64,000 nucleotides of DNA from Anaerolineae bacterium (lineage in GTDB: Bacteria; Chloroflexota; Anaerolineae; 4572-78; J111): positions 101,564 to 165,563 of the forward strand of contig JAFGNV010000181.1 of NCBI GenBank assembly GCA_016926805.1, given 5' to 3'. The position numbers were made by a program, and so were the translations under genes. Positions within the stretch are counted from its first letter, which is position 1; each line of letters starts with the position of its first letter. This document shows positions 25,894-35,497 of this stretch, piece by piece. The notes under the pieces were generated by a model, which worked only from the letters and a program-made list of their open reading frames with translations, was not told where the DNA came from and ran no database searches.

Positions 25894-26088
25894 TTATGAA
25901 TATTTTTGGATATCTTCTTCGGTTATTTTGATGCGATCATCCAACCACATCTTTGCTAGGATTCTTAAATAGACACTGGGCTTGGCCGGTTTACTCTTAT
26001 TGCGTAGTTCATCAAGTAAATCCGGCTCCAACCGTAAACTGGTTGTTACCATTCGCTGACCCCTTTCTTGAGATTGTTTATTAGCCAT
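25894..26088 (-). CDS. Ribbon-helix-helix-type small DNA-binding protein
   Basis: TTSLRLEPDLLDELRNKSKPAKPSVYLRILAKMWLDD. Confidence 0.55.
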   Translation of the reverse strand: MANKQSQERGQRMVTTSLRLEPDLLDELRNKSKPAKPSVYLRILAKMWLDDRIKITEEDIQKYS

Positions 26089-26242
26089 AGTGTCTGCAAT
26101 TATAGCATTGCATTGCGTTTATTGCAAATATCAAGACGCAATACAAGCCTGACTCCGAAAGAATATCCAAGCACAGATTGATAGTTTTGTCCCTCTCTGG
26201 TAAAACAATTTCTGAATTTACGATTTTTGCATAAATCTCCTG

Positions 26243-26470
26243 TCATTTATTCGATAGATACGGCTGATCGCCTACTATGCTCTCTTCCTGTTTGACCCCA
26301 GAGCCATTAAGCTTTGGCCGACCTGCCTGACCTATTTTAACTAGCGTAGATTCCTGACCAGTATTGTTTTCAGTAGTTTGCTCCTCAGCTTCCTCTGCCA
26401 GACTAAGCAACAGTGAATAACATTGCCATAACCGGTGGCGAACATCCGGTGATAGATTATTTTGACTCAT
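26243..26470 (-). CDS. Small hypothetical protein
   Basis: ORF in operon direction. Confidence 0.35.
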   Translation of the reverse strand: MSQNNLSPDVRHRLWQCYSLLLSLAEEAEEQTTENNTGQESTLVKIGQAGRPKLNGSGVKQEESIVGDQPYLSNK

Positions 26471-26627
26471 TTGAATAATCCTTTCTTCATTTGATTTGTT
26501 GAGATGATCGCCACTATTCGTTGGCTGGGGTGCTGGTCAGGTATGATGAAATTGTAAAGGTACGAAATTTCTTGGTGTTCAGGTTTGTCCAGGTAACTGA
26601 TAGTGACGAAAATCGGTCAACTTATTC

Positions 26628-26951
26628 TCATGATAACCACTTGTGCGGATTACAAATCGTGACCATACAATCTGCTGCGGGGATAGGAACCCCACGTTCT
26701 TCCAAATCCAGTTTGACCTGCCCCAGGGAGAGATTGAACTTGGTCGCCAGATAATGGATAAGGCGCTGATATTGGTGGGGGTGTAACAAGTCCAGGTCAA
26801 GATAAAAAACGGGATTCAAATCATCAACATCCGCTGGCGCGGGTAGCTCCGGTTTGAACGATTTGACGTGGAATTTGGTAGTACCCAATGCCTCCAACCA
26901 CTCCAACCGTCGCTCTGGATTGTTAATGGTGACGGTGAAATCTTTACCCAT
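26628..26951 (-). CDS. Small hypothetical protein of the element
   Basis: ORF preceded by RBS-like AAAGGAG and structured leader. Confidence 0.55.
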   Translation of the reverse strand: MGKDFTVTINNPERRLEWLEALGTTKFHVKSFKPELPAPADVDDLNPVFYLDLDLLHPHQYQRLIHYLATKFNLSLGQVKLDLEERGVPIPAADCMVTICNPHKWLS

Positions 26952-27075
26952 TTTTGCGACTCCTTTGCAGTTGCAACAACTATGGGAGAAGCCGCTTTCC
27001 CGGCTTCTCCTCGGAGAAACCCCAGTCAGATCACCTGCCAGGATTCTTTCTGGGGTTTCTCACCACATGATCACC

Positions 27076-27162
27076 ATATCGGCATGTCGAGACATCGGTC
27101 GTTTTTATGACCCCCGCCTCACATGCCTGTTAAAATGTACCGACATGCCGATATCCGATGTC
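27076..27162. repeat. Complex inverted repeats (ATATCGGCATGTCG/CGACATGCCGATAT and GACATCGG/CCGATGTC), origin/iteron-like
   Basis: Perfect 14-bp and 8-bp inverted repeats in interleaved order, beside RepA-like gene. Confidence 0.65.
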
Positions 27163-27167
27163 ATGTG

Positions 27168-28655
27168 TTAAGAAATCTCCCGTAATGTCCAGCGATTGCC
27201 CTTGCGACGCGGCCCGACCGTATCTACAATCTGGGGACACTGCTGGCGCGCCCGTTGTAGAATATTTTCCTTGAACCTGGCTTCACCTGCCCGAGCTTTG
27301 AGATCGCGATAGCTGAGTGGACCGGCCTGCAATGTCTCCACCAGCCAGACCGCACATTGACTCACCGATGATGTCGGATTTTCTTCTAGCTCTGCTTCAT
27401 CGTCATCAGTCTGACCGACCAAGGCCCACTTGTTGCCAAAACGTTTGGGGCCGATGGTGTCTACGAGTTTATCGCCCAGAAATTGGCGGGCTTCGATCAA
27501 CACCCAGTAACGAAAATCCTCACGGGCGGCGAGGTCTTGGATTTCGGTGAAGGGGAGCGGGCCGCGCTCTTCCAGCAGATCAACCAACCAGGCCGCGCAG
27601 CGTTCGGTCAGTGTTTCCGGGTAGCGTTCAAATAGCTGAATGGGACCGTAAGAAAGCACGGCTACGTCGGGGTTGGTAGGCGAGTCCTGATACTGCACCG
27701 ACAACGGTTTGGGGTATTTGCCCCGGTTCTTCTTTAGCACTTTGAGTTGTCGCGGCCCGTTCAAATCCTCTTCCGGCCCGGTGCGGATGATGTCGATGCT
27801 CAAGATGCTGCGTGCCATAGCTACCAAGTGACCCGATCCCCGCAGGTCGTGCATGGTGACCGGTTGGGTAACGCCTTTGTTGGGCTTGCGCAGGTGGTGG
27901 ATCAACAACAAAGCCACATCAAACGCCCCGGCCAATTCGATAAAAAAGCCCAGCACCTCCCGTAAATCCTCGATGTTGTTTTCGCCTCTGGAGTTGACCG
28001 AGGAGAGAGAGTCGACAATGACCATATCAGGTCGCAGGTCGTAACACATATCAATCAAGGGGTCTTGGTATTCCGGGCGGGACATATCAATCAAATCACG
28101 GGGTGGCCGCCGGATGGGGTAGAACTTGCCCAAGTCCATCCCCCAGACCGTGGCCCGTTCGTAAATGTCGGGTAGGAAATCTTCGGCATCCACGTAAACC
28201 ACTTTCCCACTTTGCCAATCAAATTCAGCCTCATCTGGGGCCGGTAACTGGCTGATCACCCGCCTCGCCAAATCCAAAGCCAGGTAGGTTTTGCCGACGC
28301 CGGGCCAGGCTGCTAACAAGGTCAGCAAACCGCGCGGGATCCAGGCCGGCCAGAACCAGGTGGTTTGGGGCAAGTCCGGTCCAATCTCTTGCAGGGTGGC
28401 GTATTTGGCGCGGTAGCCCGGTTCGGCCACCAGCACCGCATCAATAATCCCGGTCAACTTCTCGTCGCTTTCACTCAGCTTCAAACGATAGAGTTCCTGC
28501 TGAATATCGTGCCGGTTGTAGTCGTGTTCCAGACAATCCTGGATTTCCTGCCACAGCCGGCGATAGGGCTTGGACAACGCGGCGTAATCCAACTCCGGCG
28601 TCAGGCCGTGGAGCAAATCAACAATGGCTTGCTGCTGGCGGCGTTCGGTCAGCAT
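27168..28655 (-). CDS. RepA/RecA-fold AAA_25 ATPase with C-terminal repeats (replication-associated)
   Basis: AAWPGVGKTYLALDLA, VVYVDAED, DMVIVDSLSSV, LLIHHLRKPNKG. Confidence 0.8.
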   Translation of the reverse strand: MLTERRQQQAIVDLLHGLTPELDYAALSKPYRRLWQEIQDCLEHDYNRHDIQQELYRLKLSESDEKLTGIIDAVLVAEPGYRAKYATLQEIGPDLPQTTWFWPAWIPRGLLTLLAAWPGVGKTYLALDLARRVISQLPAPDEAEFDWQSGKVVYVDAEDFLPDIYERATVWGMDLGKFYPIRRPPRDLIDMSRPEYQDPLIDMCYDLRPDMVIVDSLSSVNSRGENNIEDLREVLGFFIELAGAFDVALLLIHHLRKPNKGVTQPVTMHDLRGSGHLVAMARSILSIDIIRTGPEEDLNGPRQLKVLKKNRGKYPKPLSVQYQDSPTNPDVAVLSYGPIQLFERYPETLTERCAAWLVDLLEERGPLPFTEIQDLAAREDFRYWVLIEARQFLGDKLVDTIGPKRFGNKWALVGQTDDDEAELEENPTSSVSQCAVWLVETLQAGPLSYRDLKARAGEARFKENILQRARQQCPQIVDTVGPRRKGNRWTLREIS

Positions 28656-28819
28656 AGGTTTTCCTCATTTGGTGTGATATTTATATTTACCTTATACGTT
28701 ACAATAGATGTCATTTTGATTTAAAAAAAGAGATTGAACGATACTCCGGTTTACAAACGATGTATATTTTTAATGTCAGACAGTTTCTTTTTTGCGCCAC
28801 TTCGATTATAATATCGGGT

Positions 28820-29164
28820 ATGAGCGCACTGGCAAAACAAATCGGTAACCGCATCAAGACCGCCCGATTGGCGGCGGAATTAACCCAGGAAGAGGTGGCC
28901 GCGCCGTTGGGCATTGGGCGGGCGGCGTATTCTAACATTGAGAATGGGCACAGCCTGGTTACCGTTGATCATTTACTCAAACTCCCCGCAATTCTGCACA
29001 AACCGGTCACGCATTTTCTGGGCATCGAGACCGAAAATCTGACCCCGGCAGAAGCCGAATGGCTGGAACTGTATCGCATCCTGCCCGCCGACGCCAAAGC
29101 GCTGGTACTGGGTTTTGTGCAGGTGGCCGCGCAGCAGGCCCGTGAGCGCGCGCAAGAACGCTGA
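28820..29164 (+). CDS. XRE-family HTH regulator (ORF track start 28760; ATG at 28820 preferred)
   Basis: IGNRIKTARLAAELTQEEVAAPLGIGRAAYSNIENG. Confidence 0.85.
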   Translation: MSALAKQIGNRIKTARLAAELTQEEVAAPLGIGRAAYSNIENGHSLVTVDHLLKLPAILHKPVTHFLGIETENLTPAEAEWLELYRILPADAKALVLGFVQVAAQQARERAQER

Positions 29165-29168
29165 CCCT

Positions 29169-29336
29169 TCACTGCCCTCTCTCCAATTTCTCCAGCAGCC
29201 GCCGGGCTTGATTAAGCATCTGTTCCAACAGCGGAATCCAATACCGCTTGAGCAGGTCAATGAAATGTTCCCGGTCCTCGCCATCGGTAAAGGAGATGGA
29301 TTGGGTGCTGAAAAAATCTTTCTTCTTTCTGGCCAC
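29169..29336 (-). CDS. Small 55-aa protein, GTG start (VARKKKDFFSTQSISFTDGEDREHFIDLLKRYWIPLLEQMLNQARRLLEKLERGQ), absent from ORF track
   Basis: Protein-like composition; downstream of the same leader motif seen at 26.98-27.06 kb. Confidence 0.45.
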   Translation of the reverse strand: MARKKKDFFSTQSISFTDGEDREHFIDLLKRYWIPLLEQMLNQARRLLEKLERGQ

Positions 29337-29914
29337 GCGTATTGCCCCTCAATAACCTCTGCCATTACTGTGACTGATGTTAAATTTCAATATTGTGAGA
29401 AACCCCGGAAAAAATTTCTGGGACTTCCGAACGCTCTAACCGGGGTTTCTCCAAGGAGAAGCCGATCAAATCACTTGATGGACAAAAGCCGTTGTCCTTC
29501 ATCCTCTTGATAAATCAGTGTCGCTTTCTCGGCTTCTCCCGTAAGGGATGGGGTACCCCGGTTAAATAGACTGACGCAAAACGTGTGATTACCCACCCAG
29601 ATAATCGTGATGCCCAAGTATAGCACATTTGTTCTTTTTGCGCTACTTTTTTGGTGGTTAACATACTTAAAATTATTATGAATTGGCCAGATTTGAAACA
29701 AAAACGGTCATACTAACCGGCCATTTTGTTAAACTGATCCCATACCAATTCACTTTTCCGCCGACTCTTGGTATAATCGAGCAGGGTTTAACAATTCTCT
29801 TGGGTGGGAGATCAACCACGCTACTTCACTTGGAGTCAGGCCGGTCATCCGGCATTGTCACAACCTGGGCCTTCTCGCGGACTCTCCTCAAGTTGGATTC
29901 CGGGAGTCGCACCA

Positions 29915-32900
29915 ATGCCTGACGATTTGCAACAAGCCATTATTGCCCTTAAATCCGGCCAGCGAGATCGGGCCAGACAATTGCTGCTGCAACTTCTAAA
30001 GGAAGAGCCGCACCACGATGCGGCCTGGGTGTGGTTATCACGCGCGGTCAACACCCCGGAGTGGCAGCGCGCCTGTTTGGATCGCGCCCTGAGCATCAAC
30101 CCCGACAATCCTGAAGCCCACGAAGCTTTACTCGATTTGATTGCGGCCGAGGCGGACAGCGAATTACCCGGCAGCAAAAGCCCTCCGGCAACACCTGCCA
30201 CCCCTCCCCTAACCAGTGCCCTTCCCGGCGGCGCCAACCTCAAGGAGTTCTTGCAGAACCTCCACAAAAACCTGAACCTGCTCAAAGAGCGCGAAGCCAA
30301 ATACGCCACCGCTGCCCCGTTGGACCTGCTCAACCAGATTGACGATTACCAAACCGCCATCGCCCTCACCGAACACGCCCTGGAACTGGACGTGCCGATG
30401 GCCGACTTACAGGCCGAGTTCGGTAGCCTGAACCTGCAAATCAGCACCGTAGTTTTTGTCGGCGAGGAAAAACCGCGCCATCCCTTCACCGGGGCCAACC
30501 CCTATCGCGGTCTGCGCAAATTCACCGAGGAGGATGCCAAGTTCTTCTTTGGCCGCAATGCCGCCATCCAGAGCGTATTGGGAATGGTGCAGTACCTGGT
30601 GGACACCGAAACCAGCGTGCAAACGCCTGATCTGATTGCGGTGCTGGGGCCGTCGGGCAGCGGCAAATCCTCGCTGGTGCGGGCGGGCCTGATCCCGGTG
30701 CTGTGGGATAATGGGGTGGAAGGCAGCTTTCAGTGGCCCATCAAGGTGATGCTGCCCGGCGAACATCCGCTGGATGCCCTGGCTTTGACCTTTGCCGGTG
30801 AGGTCGGCCGCGACCTGGCTTCTATTCGCGACACGCTGGCCGGTGGCGAAAAAGCTTTGCATGATCTGATGGTTGAGAGCCTGACCGTGACCAACAAACC
30901 GGACGAGGCAATCTTCGTGCTGGTCATCGACCAATTTGAAGAGTTGTTCAGCCTCTGCGAGGATGAAGCCGAACGCCGCGCCTTTATCGAGCAAATTCTC
31001 TACGCCGCCCAAACACGGCGCAATCGTTGCATGGTACTCCTGACCATGCGCAGCGACTTTTACAGCAAGGTGGCGGCCTACAAACCCTTGGCCGAGGCCG
31101 TGACCCGCCAGCAGATGCTGGTCAGCCCGCTGACCGAGAAAGAGTTGCGCGAGGCCATCCTGCTGCCCGCCGAAACCGTGGGCCTGGAATTGGAAAAAGA
31201 ACTGGTTGAGCGCTTGCTGGCCGACACCGCCGACGCCCCCGGGGTGCTGCCCCTGCTGCAACACGCCTTGCTGGAGTTGTTCCACCGGCGCGACGGCAAC
31301 CTGCTGACCCTGGCCGCTTACAATGAAATTGGCGGGGTGCAGGGCGCGCTGGCCCACCGCGCCGACAGTGTAGTGAACGAATTGACCCCCGACCAGCAGC
31401 AGACCGTGCGCCGTATTTTTCTGCGCCTGATCCAGCCCGGCGAAGGCACCATCGATACCCGCCGCCGGGCGGCGTTAACCGAGGTCTTGACCACCGACAG
31501 CGAGACCGAGTCGGTGGAAGGTTTGGTACAAACTCTGGCCAATGCTAACCTGTTGACCACCAGCTTTAACCCCGAGGCTAATGAAACCGTGCTGGATGTA
31601 TCTCACGAAGCCCTCATTCAAAAGTGGCCGCTGCTACGCCACTGGCTAGACGAAGACCGTGAAGGGCTGCGCATCCGCCAGCAGTTGAGCCAGGCCACCC
31701 GCGATTGGCAGGAACGAGAACACGATGAGGACAGCCTGTACCGGGGCGCGCGTTTGTTGGAAGCGGAGGAATGGGTAGAAACCCACCCGGACGAGATCAA
31801 CCCATTGGAGCAATCATTTATTGCCGCCAGCGTAGCTGCCCGCGAGCAGGCTGCGTTGGAACGCCGGAAACGCACCCAGCGGTTTATTGCCGGTTTGATC
31901 GTGGGCTTAGTCTTGGTGGCCATTGCCGCGGTGTTTGGCTTTGTCGGGCAGGATCGGGCGTCCAAATCCGAAGCCACAGCTCTTTCTGAGTCCACAAACA
32001 CGGCTGAAGAAAGAGATCGCGCCAATTTGCAAAGTACACGTGCTTTTGAAAATGAACAACGGGCTGAGAATGAGAAAGCAACAGCGCTGGCTGCAGTCAA
32101 TGCCGAAGTAACAGCTGTTGCAGTTGCCGAGGCAAGACAGGCAGAAGCCGAAGCTGCCCGTGCTGATGCCGAACAGCAGGCCCGTCTCAGTCAGGCGCGG
32201 GAGTTAGCTATACAATCCCAACAGGCTTTATCAAACAACCATCAACAACGGGCGCTCCTGCTGGCTATAGAAGCCTTCAACACTACGCAAAAAACAGATC
32301 CCTATCAAACCGCTCCCATCCAGGCCCTTCGTGATGTTCTGCCAGAAGTCTCAGGTCTTCCTTTGGTTGGACACAATGGAACAGTGAGTTCCATAGCTTT
32401 TAGCCCGGATAACCAATGGTTGGCGACGGCCAGCACAGGGGATGAAACTGTTCGGTTATGGTCTGTCACAAATCCAGAAGCCGAGCCTTACCTTCTGGAA
32501 AATCATCGCGGTGGTGTAGGTTCCTTAACCTTCAGTCCTGATAATCAATGGTTAGCAGTTTTCAGTCGTAGCGATGGTGCGATATGGTTATGGTCCCTCG
32601 GTAATTTCCAAACTGAGCCTAGGGTTTTACAGAGCCAGGTGGACTTTTTTAGATCCAATGTTCTAACCTTTAGCCCTGATGGCCGATGGTTAGCACATGT
32701 CGGAAGCTTGGAAACAACTGCCGGAACTTATGAAAAAATTATCCAACTGTGGCCAATCACAAATCAAGACGAGGAGCCTCAGCTTCTGCAAGGTCATGAG
32801 GGAGGTGTAAAGGCCGTGACGTTCAGCTCGAACGGTGAATGGCTCGCAGTTGCCAGCGATAGTGGAGTTGTACGGTTATGGTCGGTTGAAGACCTTGCAG

Positions 32901-35335
32901 CAGAGCCGAAAACATTATTCGGTAATGAGGATGAAGTAGACCTTTTGGCCTTTAGCCCCGACAGTCGCTGGCTGGCAACCGGTGGTGATATTGTCCGGTT
33001 ATGGTCGGTCAATAATCTAGAAGCAGAACCGCGGGTGTTCCCTAACCTAAAGCGAGCTTCGGCGCTAGGCTTTAACCAGGAGGGAAACCTACTAATCGCA
33101 ACTGAAAGTGACAGTACTGTTTGGTCGTGGTCAGGCAATGAGCCCGAAGCCGACCCAGAAATAGTACGTGGTTATGAGGGATGGGCTAAAGCGTTCAGCC
33201 CTAACTGTGAGTGGTTTATTACCACCGCAGGCGACAACACCATCCAACTGTGGTCATTAGTTGATCCGGAAGCTGACCCTCAAATGGCACGCGGACATGA
33301 AGATTATATAACATCGGCTGCCTTCAGCCCTGATGGCCAATGGTTGGCTACAGGTAGTGAAGATGGTTCCGCGCGATTGTGGTCTGTGGATAATCTAAAA
33401 ATAGAACCTATGGCTTTGCGTATCCCTTATAAAAATACTGTTTGGGATCTTGCTTTTAGCCCAAACAATCAGTGGCTTGGCGTAGCTAGTCCAATTGGCA
33501 ATATTTTTTTATGGCCAACTGCCGACTTGGAGGCCGAACCTCAATTAATAAATGGTTACCACGATGGGTCAACTATTCTAGATTTTAGCCCTGACGGACA
33601 GTGGTTGGCTACTGCTTCTTCCACTTCCAATGAAAAGGTTGTTCTATTGTGGCGAACTGCCACTCTAGGTGCAGAACCACAAGTACTTCTCGGTCATGAG
33701 GGTTATGTCAATGCCATAGCCTTCAGCCCCGACGGGAAATGGCTTGCTACTGCCAGTACTGATTTTACGATCCGGTTGTGGTCACTAGACAATTTGGATA
33801 TCCAGCCCCGCATCTTTTATACCTATGCTCATACTGAGTATACTCCCCCATATTTAGATATTCCTAAAACGGTAACCTTTAGTCCCGATAGTCAATGGTT
33901 AGCTATCGCCGTAGATAAAACTGTTCAATTACAATCATTGATCGATACTGAAACTTTACCATACATTTTATATGATCACGAAAGTGATGTCTCGGACTTG
34001 GCCTTCAGCCTTGACGGGCAATGGCTGGCATCTGCAAGTAACGATGGTACTGTACGCATATGGTCTTTCGAAACCAATTCAATTGGATCGGAAATAAGCC
34101 CGGTTGGAGAGTCACGTATCTTGCTTGGCCACGAAAGCAGTGTTCACACCGTGGCTTTCAGCCCAGACAGCTATTGGCTGGCTACCGCCAGTGAGGACAA
34201 CACTATCCGAATATGGTCACTCATGTATCCGAAAGCGGAATCTCAGATATTGAGGAGTGAAGGTGTTACAGACATAGCCTTTAGCCCCGATGGGAAATGG
34301 TTAGTTACCGGTAACTGGATTGATAGGGTTTGGTTCTGGCACATGCATGCAGATGAGTTGACCGATTTGGCATGTAAGTACACCGGACGTAATTTTACTT
34401 TTGAGGAATGGCAACGCTATTTCCCGGAAGGATATACCCGGACCTGTCTAAACTGGCCTAAGCACCCCAGCGTAATTGAAGGTATAAAATCGGAGGGCCA
34501 GAGTCTGGTCTTAGCCGGAAAATGTGATGAAGCTATGACTAAACTTAATGAGGCGATCACCCTCAGTGTTGAATATGGGTTTGATTCAGAGGAAATTAAG
34601 CAAGATGTTGTTCGTATATTAGAAACAGGGTGGCAAAACCTTGCTTTTTCCGGTCAGATTGACGAAGCGATCGTATGTTTGAAAAAAATACAGATCATTG
34701 ATCCGGAATCCCAAATAGAAAATCCTGAACGCAATGTTAAAGACCTTGCCACGCATGGTCTAATGAATAAGGGAAACCAGCTCGTAGAGCAAAACAGAAT
34801 TGATGAAGCAATTGCCAAATATAAGGAGGCGATTTCTCTTGCTCAAGAAATAGAAGTGGATTTTGGAGAACTTGATGAAAACAGTTTTGTCGCCTATAAA
34901 CTAATTGAAATTGGAGCAGAGTTAGCACAGTCGGGAGAAATATTGGAGGCTGTGGCGAAATTCGAGAAAGCAAAAACGTTTGATCCGGCGATGGTCACCA
35001 AGGAAATCGACTCGGCATGGAGGTGGAATACTCTTTGTCGGCAGGGTAGTTTGTGGGGGCACGCTAGCCTCGTGAAGGAATTTTGCAATGAAGCCGTAAC
35101 TTCGGCCAATGAATACAGTCTTGCGGAATTCCGTGATAGTCGTGGTATCAACCGGGCCTTGTTGGGTGATTATACAGGAGCCATTGAAGATTTTGAGGAA
35201 TTTGTGAAATTTTACCAAGATAACGAAGATTATCAGGAGCAAGTAGTCCAGCGTCAGGGTTGGATAGAAGATTTACGGGCGGAGAAAAATCCGTTCGATG
35301 ATGAAACGTTAGAGCAATTAAAATCGGATGAATAA
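29915..35335 (+). CDS. nSTAND NTPase with N-terminal TPR-like segment, long WD40 propeller region and C-terminal TPR-like helices (ORF track start 29804)
   Basis: NPYRGLRKFTEEDAKFFFGR, GPSGSGKSSLVRAGLIPVL, VLVIDQFEELFSL, many AFSPDGQWLATAS...IRLWSL repeats. Confidence 0.9.
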   Translation: MPDDLQQAIIALKSGQRDRARQLLLQLLKEEPHHDAAWVWLSRAVNTPEWQRACLDRALSINPDNPEAHEALLDLIAAEADSELPGSKSPPATPATPPLTSALPGGANLKEFLQNLHKNLNLLKEREAKYATAAPLDLLNQIDDYQTAIALTEHALELDVPMADLQAEFGSLNLQISTVVFVGEEKPRHPFTGANPYRGLRKFTEEDAKFFFGRNAAIQSVLGMVQYLVDTETSVQTPDLIAVLGPSGSGKSSLVRAGLIPVLWDNGVEGSFQWPIKVMLPGEHPLDALALTFAGEVGRDLASIRDTLAGGEKALHDLMVESLTVTNKPDEAIFVLVIDQFEELFSLCEDEAERRAFIEQILYAAQTRRNRCMVLLTMRSDFYSKVAAYKPLAEAVTRQQMLVSPLTEKELREAILLPAETVGLELEKELVERLLADTADAPGVLPLLQHALLELFHRRDGNLLTLAAYNEIGGVQGALAHRADSVVNELTPDQQQTVRRIFLRLIQPGEGTIDTRRRAALTEVLTTDSETESVEGLVQTLANANLLTTSFNPEANETVLDVSHEALIQKWPLLRHWLDEDREGLRIRQQLSQATRDWQEREHDEDSLYRGARLLEAEEWVETHPDEINPLEQSFIAASVAAREQAALERRKRTQRFIAGLIVGLVLVAIAAVFGFVGQDRASKSEATALSESTNTAEERDRANLQSTRAFENEQRAENEKATALAAVNAEVTAVAVAEARQAEAEAARADAEQQARLSQARELAIQSQQALSNNHQQRALLLAIEAFNTTQKTDPYQTAPIQALRDVLPEVSGLPLVGHNGTVSSIAFSPDNQWLATASTGDETVRLWSVTNPEAEPYLLENHRGGVGSLTFSPDNQWLAVFSRSDGAIWLWSLGNFQTEPRVLQSQVDFFRSNVLTFSPDGRWLAHVGSLETTAGTYEKIIQLWPITNQDEEPQLLQGHEGGVKAVTFSSNGEWLAVASDSGVVRLWSVEDLAAEPKTLFGNEDEVDLLAFSPDSRWLATGGDIVRLWSVNNLEAEPRVFPNLKRASALGFNQEGNLLIATESDSTVWSWSGNEPEADPEIVRGYEGWAKAFSPNCEWFITTAGDNTIQLWSLVDPEADPQMARGHEDYITSAAFSPDGQWLATGSEDGSARLWSVDNLKIEPMALRIPYKNTVWDLAFSPNNQWLGVASPIGNIFLWPTADLEAEPQLINGYHDGSTILDFSPDGQWLATASSTSNEKVVLLWRTATLGAEPQVLLGHEGYVNAIAFSPDGKWLATASTDFTIRLWSLDNLDIQPRIFYTYAHTEYTPPYLDIPKTVTFSPDSQWLAIAVDKTVQLQSLIDTETLPYILYDHESDVSDLAFSLDGQWLASASNDGTVRIWSFETNSIGSEISPVGESRILLGHESSVHTVAFSPDSYWLATASEDNTIRIWSLMYPKAESQILRSEGVTDIAFSPDGKWLVTGNWIDRVWFWHMHADELTDLACKYTGRNFTFEEWQRYFPEGYTRTCLNWPKHPSVIEGIKSEGQSLVLAGKCDEAMTKLNEAITLSVEYGFDSEEIKQDVVRILETGWQNLAFSGQIDEAIVCLKKIQIIDPESQIENPERNVKDLATHGLMNKGNQLVEQNRIDEAIAKYKEAISLAQEIEVDFGELDENSFVAYKLIEIGAELAQSGEILEAVAKFEKAKTFDPAMVTKEIDSAWRWNTLCRQGSLWGHASLVKEFCNEAVTSANEYSLAEFRDSRGINRALLGDYTGAIEDFEEFVKFYQDNEDYQEQVVQRQGWIEDLRAEKNPFDDETLEQLKSDE

Positions 35336-35456
35336 TAATCTTCCAGTGACATTACGAATTGCAAAGGATAGCTGTGTCCTCAATCGGGTCTTTGTCTGAA
35401 AAACTTGGCGATATGGCCAGCGTCAGAGAAGGTAAAAACCCGGTTTAAAATTAAAA

Positions 35457-35483
35457 AAGACCCCGTCCAAATGACAGGGTCTT
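35457..35483 (-). terminator. Rho-independent terminator of the minus-strand operon
   Basis: Minus strand AAGACCCtgtcatttggacGGGGTCTTTTTTAATTTT. Confidence 0.75.
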
Positions 35484-35497
35484 GGGATAAATATTTG

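Noticed and set aside
29683-29700. TTGGCCAGATTTGAA resembling the putative att core TTGGCAAATTTTGAA at 21779-21793
   Set aside because: The two sites are in inverted orientation relative to each other, so they cannot be direct att repeats of an excisable element; similarity is short
29683-29922. 79-aa plus-strand ORF before the nSTAND gene
   Set aside because: Overlaps the nSTAND 5' region in another frame, no recognisable domain
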